From: Candidatus Peregrinibacteria bacterium
GTDB taxonomy: Bacteria > Patescibacteriota > Gracilibacteria > Peribacterales > Peribacteraceae
NCBI GenBank assembly: GCA_018648865.1
Contig: JABGQH010000008.1
Span: forward strand, 1 to 57,672
Length of the DNA stretch: 57,672 nucleotides
Direction: 5' to 3'
The number at the start of each line of letters is the position of its first letter. The first letter of the stretch is position 1. Below are positions 23,408 through 31,811 of this stretch, piece by piece. Position numbers and translations under genes: made by a program. A model generated the notes under the pieces. That model had not been told where the DNA came from and made no database searches. It saw only the letters and a list, made by a program, of their open reading frames with translations.

Positions 23408-23677
23408 TTACAAATTTGCTATAACCAATTGCGATATTGGGTCGATTTTTAAAGGGAGTCTATAAATAACATTCATTCCCCTTCTTTTAGCTACTAATAC
23501 ATTTGCGTCTTCCATCTGCTTAAGGTGCTCTGAACATGCAGGAATACTTATTTGTAACCATTCTGAGATTTCCGTAACGTTTGCACTTTGTTTATGCTTT
23601 AATTCTTTAAGTATTTTCAGCCTTTTATCATTTGATACTGCTTTAAGTATGCTTAATTGAGAAATTGAATCTTCCAT
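23408..23677 (-). CDS. ArsR-family transcriptional regulator
   Basis: An 89-residue winged-helix repressor. It has the ArsR layout: SILKAVSNDKRLKILKEL, then the recognition helix region VTEISEWLQISIPACSEHLKQMEDANVLVAKRRGMNVIYRL. The metal-binding ELCVCDL-type motif is absent, so it probably senses something other than arsenic or cadmium by that site. The start ATG 23677 is fixed by a -35/-10 pair ending six bases away; a longer frame to 23695 would include the -10. A perfect palindrome between its promoter elements is a likely autoregulatory operator. Confidence 0.85.
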   Translation of the reverse strand: MEDSISQLSILKAVSNDKRLKILKELKHKQSANVTEISEWLQISIPACSEHLKQMEDANVLVAKRRGMNVIYRLPLKIDPISQLVIANL

Positions 23678-23683
23678 ACACAA

Positions 23684-23712
23684 AGTATATATCAATCTGA
23701 TATACCTTTCAA
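23684..23712 (-). promoter_or_regulatory. Leaderless promoter and operator of the ArsR gene
   Basis: On the minus strand TTGAAA (23712-23707), 17 bases, TATACT (23689-23684), six bases, ATG. The perfect palindrome TATATCA-ATC-TGATATA (23688-23704) lies between the boxes and touches the -10, where a bound repressor would block polymerase. Confidence 0.7.
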
Positions 23713-23741
23713 CCTTTTAGTTAAAACCCTTAAAGGTATAT
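23700..23741. repeat. Inverted repeat in the ArsR upstream region
   Basis: ATATACCTTT (23700-23709) and AAAGGTATAT (23732-23741) are perfect 10-base inverted repeats 22 bases apart, next to the ArsR operator. They could be a second binding site between the two divergent genes. Confidence 0.4.
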
Positions 23742-23793
23742 TGAGGCTTAGAATAGATAGAATGCACTGTTTAAGTTAATAAAAGTTAAGAGA

Positions 23794-23821
23794 TTGACAT
23801 ATCTTGATAAATCATTACAAT
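23794..23821 (+). promoter_or_regulatory. Promoter of the 23843 gene
   Basis: TTGACA (23794-23799) and TACAAT (23816-23821) are 16 bases apart. The predicted start is near 23828, with a leader of about 15 bases. Confidence 0.7.
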
Positions 23822-23842
23822 ATACCAACTTACTTTTAATAC

Positions 23843-24631
23843 ATGCTTATTTCACCAATATCATCAGGCTACGTTGTCGCCTTCCCAAGAGACTTTACGT
23901 CTGATAGGGATCCCTCTGATGTACGAAGAGAAAAGGAAGCTATTAATATGCTTTTGACTAGGTCTAATCCTAGTAATTCAAGAAAAATTACTCAGGGTGA
24001 ATATGTAGGTGTAGTCGCAAGTCTAGCTAAGGAGCACCCAGAATTAGTATTAAGAATTTCTGCAGCAGTGTCTGCTGCGCTTTTTGCAGTTACAATAGAT
24101 AACCCTGATGTTTCGCATAGAGCTACGTTATTTTCTTCTGATGGTGAACAACATAAAGTAAATAGTGATAGAATATCTGGATCAGAAATATATAAAAGAG
24201 TCTGGACTGATGTTATCCCAAAAGAATTTATGGAGGGGTTAGAAAAACCCATAATACTTGAGAGTTCTTTTAACTCTGTTGATCAAATGAGGACTCTAAT
24301 GGATTACAAAGGAAGGGACCATGTTAAATTAATTGTTGATGGATTTAGTCGTAAAAGAATGGCAAGCCTACTAAAAGAAAGCACAATAGATCGAACCAGA
24401 GTAGAAAAACCAATGACTCCGCTCGATGTAGTTAAATTAGATAAAGAAGAAACTCCCTTTCAGGAATTTGCAAAGGAAATTGAAGAGGCAGCTAGACCAG
24501 CACTTTCATTTAGACTTGCAAAACAGATGCAGGAAAGAATGCTGTATAGACCTCTTCATAGACTTTCTAGGTGCATGAAATTCTTTAGTCGAAAAGACTT
24601 CGATCTAGAAGATTGGTACAATAGTCTATAA
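23843..24631 (+). CDS. Hypothetical protein
   Basis: A 262-residue soluble protein I do not recognise. It is mixed alpha/beta with no membrane segment or clear motif; the last 60 residues are basic and Arg-rich (RLAKQMQERMLYRPLHRLSRCMKFFSRK). It has a strong promoter and is divergent from the ArsR gene, which may control it. The acidic gene at 24671 follows after 39 bases and is likely cotranscribed. Confidence 0.55.
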   Translation: MLISPISSGYVVAFPRDFTSDRDPSDVRREKEAINMLLTRSNPSNSRKITQGEYVGVVASLAKEHPELVLRISAAVSAALFAVTIDNPDVSHRATLFSSDGEQHKVNSDRISGSEIYKRVWTDVIPKEFMEGLEKPIILESSFNSVDQMRTLMDYKGRDHVKLIVDGFSRKRMASLLKESTIDRTRVEKPMTPLDVVKLDKEETPFQEFAKEIEEAARPALSFRLAKQMQERMLYRPLHRLSRCMKFFSRKDFDLEDWYNSL

Positions 24632-24670
24632 AGTTTGCATTTCTTGAGTAATAGTTATTTACTTGTTGAA

Positions 24671-25198
24671 ATGCGAGCTGTTAAAGAAGCACAGGATTGC
24701 TACATTAAAAATATAGACTCTACAAGTTATTGGTCAGATACAGATTCTGATGCCAGATTATTGCAATCTGCTATCCGAGAAAGGGTTCAAATATGCGCAG
24801 AGGTGAAAAGAGTTATTGCCCCATATGCTGTAAACATTGCTGAATCACATGAACCTCGAATAACAATTGCCCTAATGAGAAATGATATTTTTAGAGAAGA
24901 TATTAGATTGCTTGGAATTAACTTACATGATTTAGTAGATGGAAAGGAGGTTGAACTAGCTGTTCACAAAACAAAGATTGGAAATAAGGTTATTACTTAT
25001 CAAATGGGCGAAGCTTTATCAGTTGATATGGTTTTAGGTACAGAGGAAGAAGACGGTGAATTATCAGATATAGCAAATGGTCTTGGAACACTATCATTTG
25101 AAATGGGTGAATTCCCATCAGATGATGAAATTGCAAATATTAATGAAGAAGATACTGGTCCTTATGTTTTTCCCGATGAAGACGATAACTTGAGCTAA
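24671..25198 (+). CDS. Hypothetical acidic protein
   Basis: A 175-residue protein of unknown family. The N-terminal 110 residues look helical (AVKEAQDCYIKN, ARLLQSAIRERVQICAEVKRVI); the C-terminal 50 are very acidic (EEEDGELSDIANGLGTLSFEMGEFPSDDE). ATG 24671 is chosen over an upstream TTG at 24635. It converges with the CCA-adding enzyme gene, with two bases between stop codons. Probably cotranscribed with the gene at 23843. Confidence 0.5.
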   Translation: MRAVKEAQDCYIKNIDSTSYWSDTDSDARLLQSAIRERVQICAEVKRVIAPYAVNIAESHEPRITIALMRNDIFREDIRLLGINLHDLVDGKEVELAVHKTKIGNKVITYQMGEALSVDMVLGTEEEDGELSDIANGLGTLSFEMGEFPSDDEIANINEEDTGPYVFPDEDDNLS

Positions 25199-25200
25199 GT

Positions 25201-26553
25201 TTATTTCTTTAGATTTTCTAAAAACTCGGTTGCCTCTTTTTTAGATGTTACTTCTTTATTAATCTGTGCGTCATATAAAAGTTTCATTATCTCCCCTACT
25301 CTTTCACCTGGTTGGATTCCAAGGATCTCCATCACGTCTTTGCCAGTTAGTATTGGTTTTGGTGGTAATGGGTGTTCGTCCAGAAATTTGTTGTAGTCTT
25401 TAATTATACTTTCGTAAAAACTGAAGTCCTCTGTTACTCCACCGGCGATATCTAGCCAGAATATTTGGAGTAGCTCCATGAACCATGGGTGATAGTACCA
25501 ATGGGACTTTCTTTCTACACTTAGATCCTCAAAAGTAGCCATCATCATGTGATGAGCTATAAGCCAGCTGATTTTATCTTTCCTTTTTGAATTACATTGC
25601 AATTTACTTAAAAGATTAGAAGTGAGTTCAGCCCCAGTTTTAGCGTGATTATTAAAGTGGATACGGTCATCTTCTATGCTAAATGTAGCTGGCTTTCCTA
25701 TGTCATGAAGTAATGCTGCCCAACGTACGTCTGCATTGTGATCGTCTGTAAAAGAGGCTGCTGTTGCCATGGAGTGCTCCCAGACGTCTCTGGTGCCGTG
25801 CCATTTAGACGGTTGCCCTACACCTTTGCATGCATGTAGCTCTGGAATTAAATATTCAATAATGTCTGTTTCCCAAAGGTCTTCGAATGCAATTTCTGGA
25901 TGTGGGCCAAGTAACATTTTTTCTAACTCCTTAAATCTCCTCTCGCCAGAAAGAATTAATACACTTTTAGCATTAAGATGGAGTGCTTTAAAAGTATCTG
26001 GATGATACTGACCATTAATTTGAGATCTGAACCTGATTACTCTAAGTAGTCTAAGAGCATCTTCTTTTATCCTAGTATTTGGATCACCTATAAATCTAAT
26101 TAACTTTTCATTTAAATCTTTCTTCCCATCAAATGGATCGTAGAGTTCACTACTAATTGGATTCCAATATAAAGCGTTAATTGTAATGTCTCTTCTTTTT
26201 GCGTCTTCTTCTCTACTACAAAAATTGATTGATTCAGGCAATCGCCCATTACTTGCATCAGCATCTTCTCTAAAAGTAGTAACCTCATATGTCTCTCCTT
26301 TTAATGAGACTATTACAGATCCTAGGTTTGCTGCATGTGAATCATTCTTTGGAAAGAGTTTTATTACATCTTCTGGAGTTGCATTAGTTGCAATATCTAC
26401 ATCCTTTGGAATCTCATCTAGTAATAGATCTCTTACGCATCCCCCAACCCACCATGCCTCGAAGCCTGCATCTAAAAGTATTTCACATACACGAAATCCT
26501 TGCTCCCCTTGCGGGCTGTGGAAGGTTCTATCGACAATATCCTGAGGCAACAT
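25201..26553 (-). CDS. cca: CCA tRNA nucleotidyltransferase with HD domain
   Basis: Adds or repairs the 3' CCA of tRNAs. The 450-residue protein has the class II polymerase-beta motif WWVGGCVRDLLLDEIPKDVDIATNA, the template-reading region RRDITINALYW, RFIGDPNTRIKEDALRLLRVIRF, and a C-terminal HD domain (HSMATAASF, AALLHDIGKP, HHM) which may act as a phosphatase or phosphodiesterase. It is directly relevant here: two tRNA-like genes at 37027-37195 lack an encoded CCA, while the others have it. A TACGAT box lies six bases before the ATG. Confidence 0.92.
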   Translation of the reverse strand: MLPQDIVDRTFHSPQGEQGFRVCEILLDAGFEAWWVGGCVRDLLLDEIPKDVDIATNATPEDVIKLFPKNDSHAANLGSVIVSLKGETYEVTTFREDADASNGRLPESINFCSREEDAKRRDITINALYWNPISSELYDPFDGKKDLNEKLIRFIGDPNTRIKEDALRLLRVIRFRSQINGQYHPDTFKALHLNAKSVLILSGERRFKELEKMLLGPHPEIAFEDLWETDIIEYLIPELHACKGVGQPSKWHGTRDVWEHSMATAASFTDDHNADVRWAALLHDIGKPATFSIEDDRIHFNNHAKTGAELTSNLLSKLQCNSKRKDKISWLIAHHMMMATFEDLSVERKSHWYYHPWFMELLQIFWLDIAGGVTEDFSFYESIIKDYNKFLDEHPLPPKPILTGKDVMEILGIQPGERVGEIMKLLYDAQINKEVTSKKEATEFLENLKK

Positions 26554-26559
26554 ACAAGT

Positions 26560-26589
26560 ATCGTAGCATGTATTTACTGCTTACGTCAT
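26560..26589 (-). promoter_or_regulatory. Leaderless-type promoter of cca
   Basis: On the minus strand ATGACG (26589-26584), 18 bases, TACGAT (26565-26560), six bases, ATG 26553. Both boxes are moderate matches. Confidence 0.4.
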
Positions 26590-26629
26590 TTATGAATTAT
26601 AAGCTATTTATATTAACTAATATGGAACG

Positions 26630-26635
26630 TATGCT
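26630..26635 (+). promoter_or_regulatory. Leaderless-type -10 box of the Nfo-like gene
   Basis: TATGCT ends six bases before the ATG at 26642. Confidence 0.35.
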
Positions 26636-26641
26636 GTTGCT

Positions 26642-27463
26642 ATGTTACGAATTGCTGCTGCTGGGTCACCAATGTCTACACCAAGCCCTGGTGGCACTGT
26701 AGAGGGCATAAAACAGGCACATTCCCTTGGAATAAATGCATTGGAGGTAGAGTGGGTACAACGCGTTCCATCTAATCTGGAGCGAATGGAACAGATACGA
26801 AAAACCTCGCAAGAATTAGATGTAAAACTAACAGTACATGCACCTTATTTTATAAATCTAAATGCAGACGACCCCTCTAAATTAGAAGCAAGTAAGCAGC
26901 GGATCTTAAATGCATTAAGTATGGCAGAGCTGTGCGGAGCAGTTTCTGTTTGTGTGCATCCTGCTTTTTATTTAAAGAACACACCAGAGGAAGCTTTTGA
27001 ATCAGTTCGTACTGCAACTGCAGAAATTATGTCTTTTAAAGATTCACTCTTCCCAAATACTAATTTGGCATATGAAACAATGGGGAAACGTACTCAATTT
27101 GGAACATTAGAAGAAGTTCTAAAAATAAGTAAGGAGTTTGGAATTTACCCATGTGTAGACTTTGCTCACTTACATGCTCGCTCTAATGGTGAGCTAAACT
27201 CAGTTGATGAGTGGGACGAGATGCTAGATATGTATAAAGAATATTTAGGAGATAACTCGCTAAGCGAAATGCACATTCATTATTCTGGTATCGAATACAC
27301 AGAAAAAGGTGAAAGAAGACATTTGCCTTTAAAAGACAGCGATGCCAACTGGCAAGATTTTGTACAGGTTTTAAAAGAAAGAAAAGTTGGTGGAGTTTTA
27401 GTTTGTGAAAGTCCTGTAATGGAACAAGACACTTTGTTGATGATTGAAGAATACGATAAATAG
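26642..27463 (+). CDS. AP endonuclease family 2 (Nfo-like) TIM-barrel protein
   Basis: A 273-residue TIM-barrel protein of the endonuclease IV / xylose isomerase-like superfamily. Metal-ligand-like positions appear in order: the His of VHAPYFINL, His of VCVHPAF, Glu of AYETMG, Asp and His of CVDFAHLHA, His of EMHIHYSG, His of GERRHLPL and Glu of VCESP. Endonuclease IV cuts at abasic sites in base excision repair. Some family signatures are altered (for example ERRH rather than DRH), so activity on abasic DNA is likely but not certain. Confidence 0.78.
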   Translation: MLRIAAAGSPMSTPSPGGTVEGIKQAHSLGINALEVEWVQRVPSNLERMEQIRKTSQELDVKLTVHAPYFINLNADDPSKLEASKQRILNALSMAELCGAVSVCVHPAFYLKNTPEEAFESVRTATAEIMSFKDSLFPNTNLAYETMGKRTQFGTLEEVLKISKEFGIYPCVDFAHLHARSNGELNSVDEWDEMLDMYKEYLGDNSLSEMHIHYSGIEYTEKGERRHLPLKDSDANWQDFVQVLKERKVGGVLVCESPVMEQDTLLMIEEYDK

Positions 27464-27508
27464 TGTTGTTGAAATATCAGTATTTATTTAGAAATAATTT
27501 GTGATTAT

Positions 27509-27586
27509 CACTCCCCGTCCAGCCTACGCCAACAGTCGTCGCTAAAGCTATGCCCGTCAAGAGGCTTCGGCCGGCAGGCGGGAGTG
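27509..27586 (+). repeat. Solo copy of the GC-rich repeat family (copy 4)
   Basis: A GC-rich island in AT-rich DNA, bounded by inverted ends CACTCCC (27509-27515) and GGGAGTG (27580-27586). It has the family's left block CCAGCCTACG (27519-27528) and right block CTTCGGCCGGCAGG (27565-27578), as in the elements before tRNA-Val, tRNA-Pro and tRNA-Arg, but no tRNA is adjacent. Confidence 0.7.
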
Positions 27587-27677
27587 GAGGAATCTCACTA
27601 ATCTCATATTTTCCATTAGTAGTAAATAATTAATTCAAAATCTTAAACTGATTTGTACTCATGCTTCTGTTCACCAT

Positions 27678-27716
27678 CTTCTCCCATTGGGAGAAGAAAG
27701 AGATGAGGGGGTCAGT
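27678..27716 (+). repeat. Left inverted repeat and hairpin flanking the DUF559 gene
   Basis: A perfect 8-bp hairpin CTTCTCCC-ATT-GGGAGAAG (27678-27696) is followed by TGAGGGGGTCAGT (27704-27716). Twelve bases of the latter recur inverted at 28109-28120 on the other side of the gene. Confidence 0.65.
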
Positions 27717-27723
27717 ATTTTGG

Positions 27724-27729
27724 TATACT
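27724..27729 (+). promoter_or_regulatory. Extended -10, leaderless-type, of the DUF559 gene
   Basis: TATACT preceded by TGG (extended -10) ends six bases before the ATG at 27736. Confidence 0.5.
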
Positions 27730-27735
27730 TAGAAC

Positions 27736-28113
27736 ATGCTCAGGAATTCCGTTTACAATACTCATAAGCCAAAGATTTCTTTTGCAAAAGGATTGAGAAA
27801 AAGCCAAACCCCTGGTGAGAAAGTAATGTGGAAGAAGCTTCGATCCAAGCGATTCCATAATCTTAAATTTAGGAGGCAAGTGCCGATTGGACCATATATT
27901 GTTGATTTTCTATGTTTTGAAAAGAAATTGGTTATTGAAATTGATGGATATACTCATTTTGAGTCTGATTCGAAAGAGCATGACGATAAAAGAGATAAAT
28001 ATCTGAATAATGAAGGTTTTTATGTACTACATATATTAAATGGTCTTGCTGTTGACGATGGAGATATTGCTTTAGAAAAAATTGCATTGTTTCTAAATAG
28101 TTACACTGACTGA
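27736..28113 (+). CDS. DUF559 endonuclease-like protein
   Basis: A 125-residue DUF559 protein, related to very-short-patch repair endonucleases. The core motifs are present: FAKGLRKSQTPGEKVMWKKLR, then FRRQVPIGPYIVDFLCFEKKLVIEIDG with the catalytic D...E.D pattern, and a final helix. These proteins are predicted DNases of unclear role, often scattered in genomes beside repeats. Here the gene is bracketed by inverted repeats, and its stop codon lies within the right one, so gene and repeats look like one unit. Confidence 0.85.
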   Translation: MLRNSVYNTHKPKISFAKGLRKSQTPGEKVMWKKLRSKRFHNLKFRRQVPIGPYIVDFLCFEKKLVIEIDGYTHFESDSKEHDDKRDKYLNNEGFYVLHILNGLAVDDGDIALEKIALFLNSYTD

Positions 28114-28147
28114 CCCCCTCCCCTCAATCCCCTCCCGCCAGGAGGGG
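28109..28147 (+). repeat. Right inverted repeat and hairpin flanking the DUF559 gene
   Basis: ACTGACCCCCTC (28109-28120) is the inverted partner of the left repeat and overlaps the DUF559 stop. The hairpin CCCCTCC-CGCCA-GGAGGGG (28129-28147) follows. Confidence 0.65.
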
Positions 28148-28187
28148 AGGTAGTTTGTTTTAAATCAATTTTCATTTAATAAATTAG

Positions 28188-29228
<1,041 letters not shown>

Positions 29229-29234
29229 TCTAAC

Positions 29235-29681
29235 CTAACTATCCTTTTTAAGTTGTCTCCAATGGAATATGAATAGTGGTACTGATACTAGTATCATTGC
29301 AATCCCCCTACTCATTGTGTCAGCAAAATTATAGCGGTTCTGTTGCTCTATTTGAATCTCTTGTTTTGCTACACAATGGTCAAAAGACTTTTGACGCTCT
29401 TCTGGTGTCATGTCTGCAATGTTATTTGTGGATACGTCAGCTGGAATAGTCCCTCTTATTATATATTCTCTTTTATCAATTGGTTCGCCCATTATTATAT
29501 ATTCACATGCTGATTCTGGGTTTTGGTACCAGCTTCCTTGTACATCAAAAACATATTCTCTAATTATTAAATTAATTATAGTTACGCTACCAACCATAAT
29601 AATTATTAGGGTAATTATGCTTACTAGATATAAATAAATTGGTTTTACCCAAGATAGTATGAAATTTGAATTTTTAGACAT
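29235..29681 (-). CDS. Small membrane protein downstream of dnaK
   Basis: A 148-residue protein with two membrane helices (about 13-36 and 125-142) around a roughly 85-residue external or periplasmic region containing one Cys pair (ESACEYI, FDHCVAK) that might form a disulphide. I recognise no family. It lies 60 bases downstream of dnaK, with a probable terminator between. No promoter of its own is clear. Confidence 0.55.
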   Translation of the reverse strand: MSKNSNFILSWVKPIYLYLVSIITLIIIMVGSVTIINLIIREYVFDVQGSWYQNPESACEYIIMGEPIDKREYIIRGTIPADVSTNNIADMTPEERQKSFDHCVAKQEIQIEQQNRYNFADTMSRGIAMILVSVPLFIFHWRQLKKDS

Positions 29682-29688
29682 AAAGAAG

Positions 29689-29717
29689 ATGGGAAGCGAT
29701 TACTTATCGCTCCCCAT
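29689..29717 (-). terminator. Probable terminator after dnaK
   Basis: On the minus strand a 12-bp stem (ATGGGGAGCGAT with ATCGCTTCCCAT, one G-T pair) has a five-base loop and is followed by CTTCTTT. The T-run is weak, so some readthrough to the membrane gene is possible. Confidence 0.65.
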
Positions 29718-29741
29718 ACTACTTGTTTACTTTATTTTAGT

Positions 29742-31676
29742 CTATTTCTTATCTTCGTCCTTTTTTGTTTCTTCTTCTTTCTTAGCATCTTCCTCCTTTT
29801 CATCTACAACTTCAGCGTCTACTACGTCATCCTTTTTATTTTCTTCTCCCGCTGCCTGAGATTCTTTTTGTGCTTCTTCGTAGATTATCTTTCCAATTTC
29901 TTGAGCTTCTACTGCTAGTTCTTCTGTAGCTTTCTTTAATTCCTCTGAATCCACATCTTCTTTTTTAAGTAGCTCTTTAACCTCTTCTACTTTTGTATTT
30001 ACCTTCTTCTTTATCTCATCAGAGAGTTTTGCGTCGTGTTCTCTCATTTGTTTTTCTGTATTAAATACAAGGGAGTCTGCGTTATTCCTTGTCTCAATTT
30101 CTTCTTTCTTTTTCTTATCTTCTTCTGCGTGTTCCTCTGCATCTTTTTTCATCTTTTCTATTTCATCATCACTTAATCCAGTTGATCCTTGAATTGTGAT
30201 GTGTTGTTCTTTTCCTGTCCCTTTATCTACAGCTTTCACATGCAAGATACCATTTGTATCTATATCGAATGTTACCTCTACTTGAGGCATTCCACGTGGA
30301 GCTGGAGCGATCCCATCTAATATAAATCTACCAAGAGATTTGTTATCACTGGCCATCTCTCTTTCACCTTGAACTACGTGAACTTCTACAGATGGTTGAT
30401 TGTCTGCAGCAGTAGAGAAAATTTGGCTCTTACTTGTTGGGATCTTTGAGTTTCTTTCAATAATTTTAGTAGATACTCCACCAAGTGTTTCGATTCCTAG
30501 TGTTAAAGGTGAAACATCAACTAGAACAATATCTTTATCTATATCACCAGACATTACTCCTGCCTGGATTGCAGCTCCTATTGCTACAACTTCATCTGGA
30601 TTTACTCCTTTGTGTGGCTCCTTTCCAAAGACCTCTTTAACCTTAGATTGTACTAGTGGCATACGTGTCATTCCTCCAACTAATACTATTTCATCAATAT
30701 CACCTTTCTTTAGCCCAGCATCCTTAATTGCATCTTCACAAGGCTTCATGGATTTATCTATTAGTTCTGAAACTAGTGATTCTAGCTTTGACCTACTCAT
30801 TTTTATATTTAAATGTTTAGGGCCAGAAGCATCTGCTGTAATGAAAGGAAGATTAATATCTGTCTCTGTTTGAGAAGATAACTCAATCTTAGCTTTTTCT
30901 GCACCTTCTTTAAGTCTTTGTAGTGCAATGGTGTCTTTGCTTAGATCTACACCTTGGTCTTTTTTAAATTCTTCTAAGATCCAATCAATAATTACTTGGT
31001 CGAAATCGTCTCCACCAAGTTTTGTGTCTCCATTTGTTGCCATAACTTCAAACACTCCATCTGCCATTTCTAACACAGAAACATCAAATGTGCCTCCTCC
31101 TAGATCGTAGACAACAATCTTATGCTCTTGTCCTTTTTCTAGTCCATATGCAAGTGACGCTGCAGTTGGTTCGTTAATTATTCTAATAACCTCTAGGCCA
31201 GCAATCTCCCCTGCTTCCTTTGTTGCTTGGCGCTGAGAATCATCAAAATAAGCAGGAACAGTAATTACTGCTTTTTCAACTGAAGTGCCTAAATAGCTTT
31301 CTGCATCCTTCTTTAATTTTTGTAGAACTTTTGCACTAACTTCCTGAGGCATCATGTCCTTCCCATTAATTTCAATAACTGCTCTACCTCCTTTTTTACC
31401 TTCTTTTAAATTGAAAGGCATTTGAGCTGCCTCTTTTTTTAGTTCTGATAGACGTCTTCCTATAAATCTTTTGGCAGAAAACACAGTGTTTTCTGGATTA
31501 GTGACTGCTTGTCTTTTGGCAGCAACACCTACAAGTGTCTCTTTGCCTGTGAATCCAACTACAGATGGTGTTGTTCTGTTCCCCTCTGAATTAGGTATAA
31601 CCACAGGTTCTCCACCCTCTATAACGGCCATACAGGAATTTGTTGTTCCTAAATCGATTCCAATAACTTTTGACAT
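29742..31676 (-). CDS. dnaK: Chaperone protein DnaK
   Basis: Hsp70 chaperone that binds exposed peptide stretches in an ATP-driven cycle. The 644-residue protein has [18 protein letters not shown], the second signature [15 protein letters not shown], the third signature [14 protein letters not shown], the linker [14 protein letters not shown], the substrate domain and the helical lid. The tail after about residue 605 is a Glu/Lys/Asp-rich extension. dnaJ and grpE are not adjacent. The promoter overlaps a CIRCE operator, so expression is predicted to be under HrcA; hrcA itself is not in the window. Confidence 0.98.
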   Translation of the reverse strand: MSKVIGIDLGTTNSCMAVIEGGEPVVIPNSEGNRTTPSVVGFTGKETLVGVAAKRQAVTNPENTVFSAKRFIGRRLSELKKEAAQMPFNLKEGKKGGRAVIEINGKDMMPQEVSAKVLQKLKKDAESYLGTSVEKAVITVPAYFDDSQRQATKEAGEIAGLEVIRIINEPTAASLAYGLEKGQEHKIVVYDLGGGTFDVSVLEMADGVFEVMATNGDTKLGGDDFDQVIIDWILEEFKKDQGVDLSKDTIALQRLKEGAEKAKIELSSQTETDINLPFITADASGPKHLNIKMSRSKLESLVSELIDKSMKPCEDAIKDAGLKKGDIDEIVLVGGMTRMPLVQSKVKEVFGKEPHKGVNPDEVVAIGAAIQAGVMSGDIDKDIVLVDVSPLTLGIETLGGVSTKIIERNSKIPTSKSQIFSTAADNQPSVEVHVVQGEREMASDNKSLGRFILDGIAPAPRGMPQVEVTFDIDTNGILHVKAVDKGTGKEQHITIQGSTGLSDDEIEKMKKDAEEHAEEDKKKKEEIETRNNADSLVFNTEKQMREHDAKLSDEIKKKVNTKVEEVKELLKKEDVDSEELKKATEELAVEAQEIGKIIYEEAQKESQAAGEENKKDDVVDAEVVDEKEEDAKKEEETKKDEDKK

Positions 31677-31699
31677 ATTAAATTTGAGAAATTTCTAAA

Positions 31700-31726
31700 T
31701 TAGCACTCACAATTGTAGAGTGCCAG
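31700..31726 (-). promoter_or_regulatory. CIRCE operator (HrcA site) of dnaK
   Basis: The plus strand reads TTAGCACTC, nine bases, GAGTGCCAG. It matches the CIRCE consensus TTAGCACTC-N9-GAGTGCTAA except for two bases in the right arm. It covers the -10 box of the dnaK promoter, ideal for repression. Confidence 0.9.
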
Positions 31727-31740
31727 TTTTACTTCGTCAA
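31712..31740 (-). promoter_or_regulatory. dnaK promoter
   Basis: On the minus strand TTGACG (31740-31735) and TACAAT (31717-31712) are exactly 17 bases apart. The transcript would begin near 31705 with a leader of about 29 bases and no ribosome binding site. Confidence 0.8.
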
Positions 31741-31811
31741 CACTATTTGTGCCTTTAAATAGTCATTTGTGATCAAAAAAGATACTATGCCTCACACTTA
31801 ATTACTTAAAT

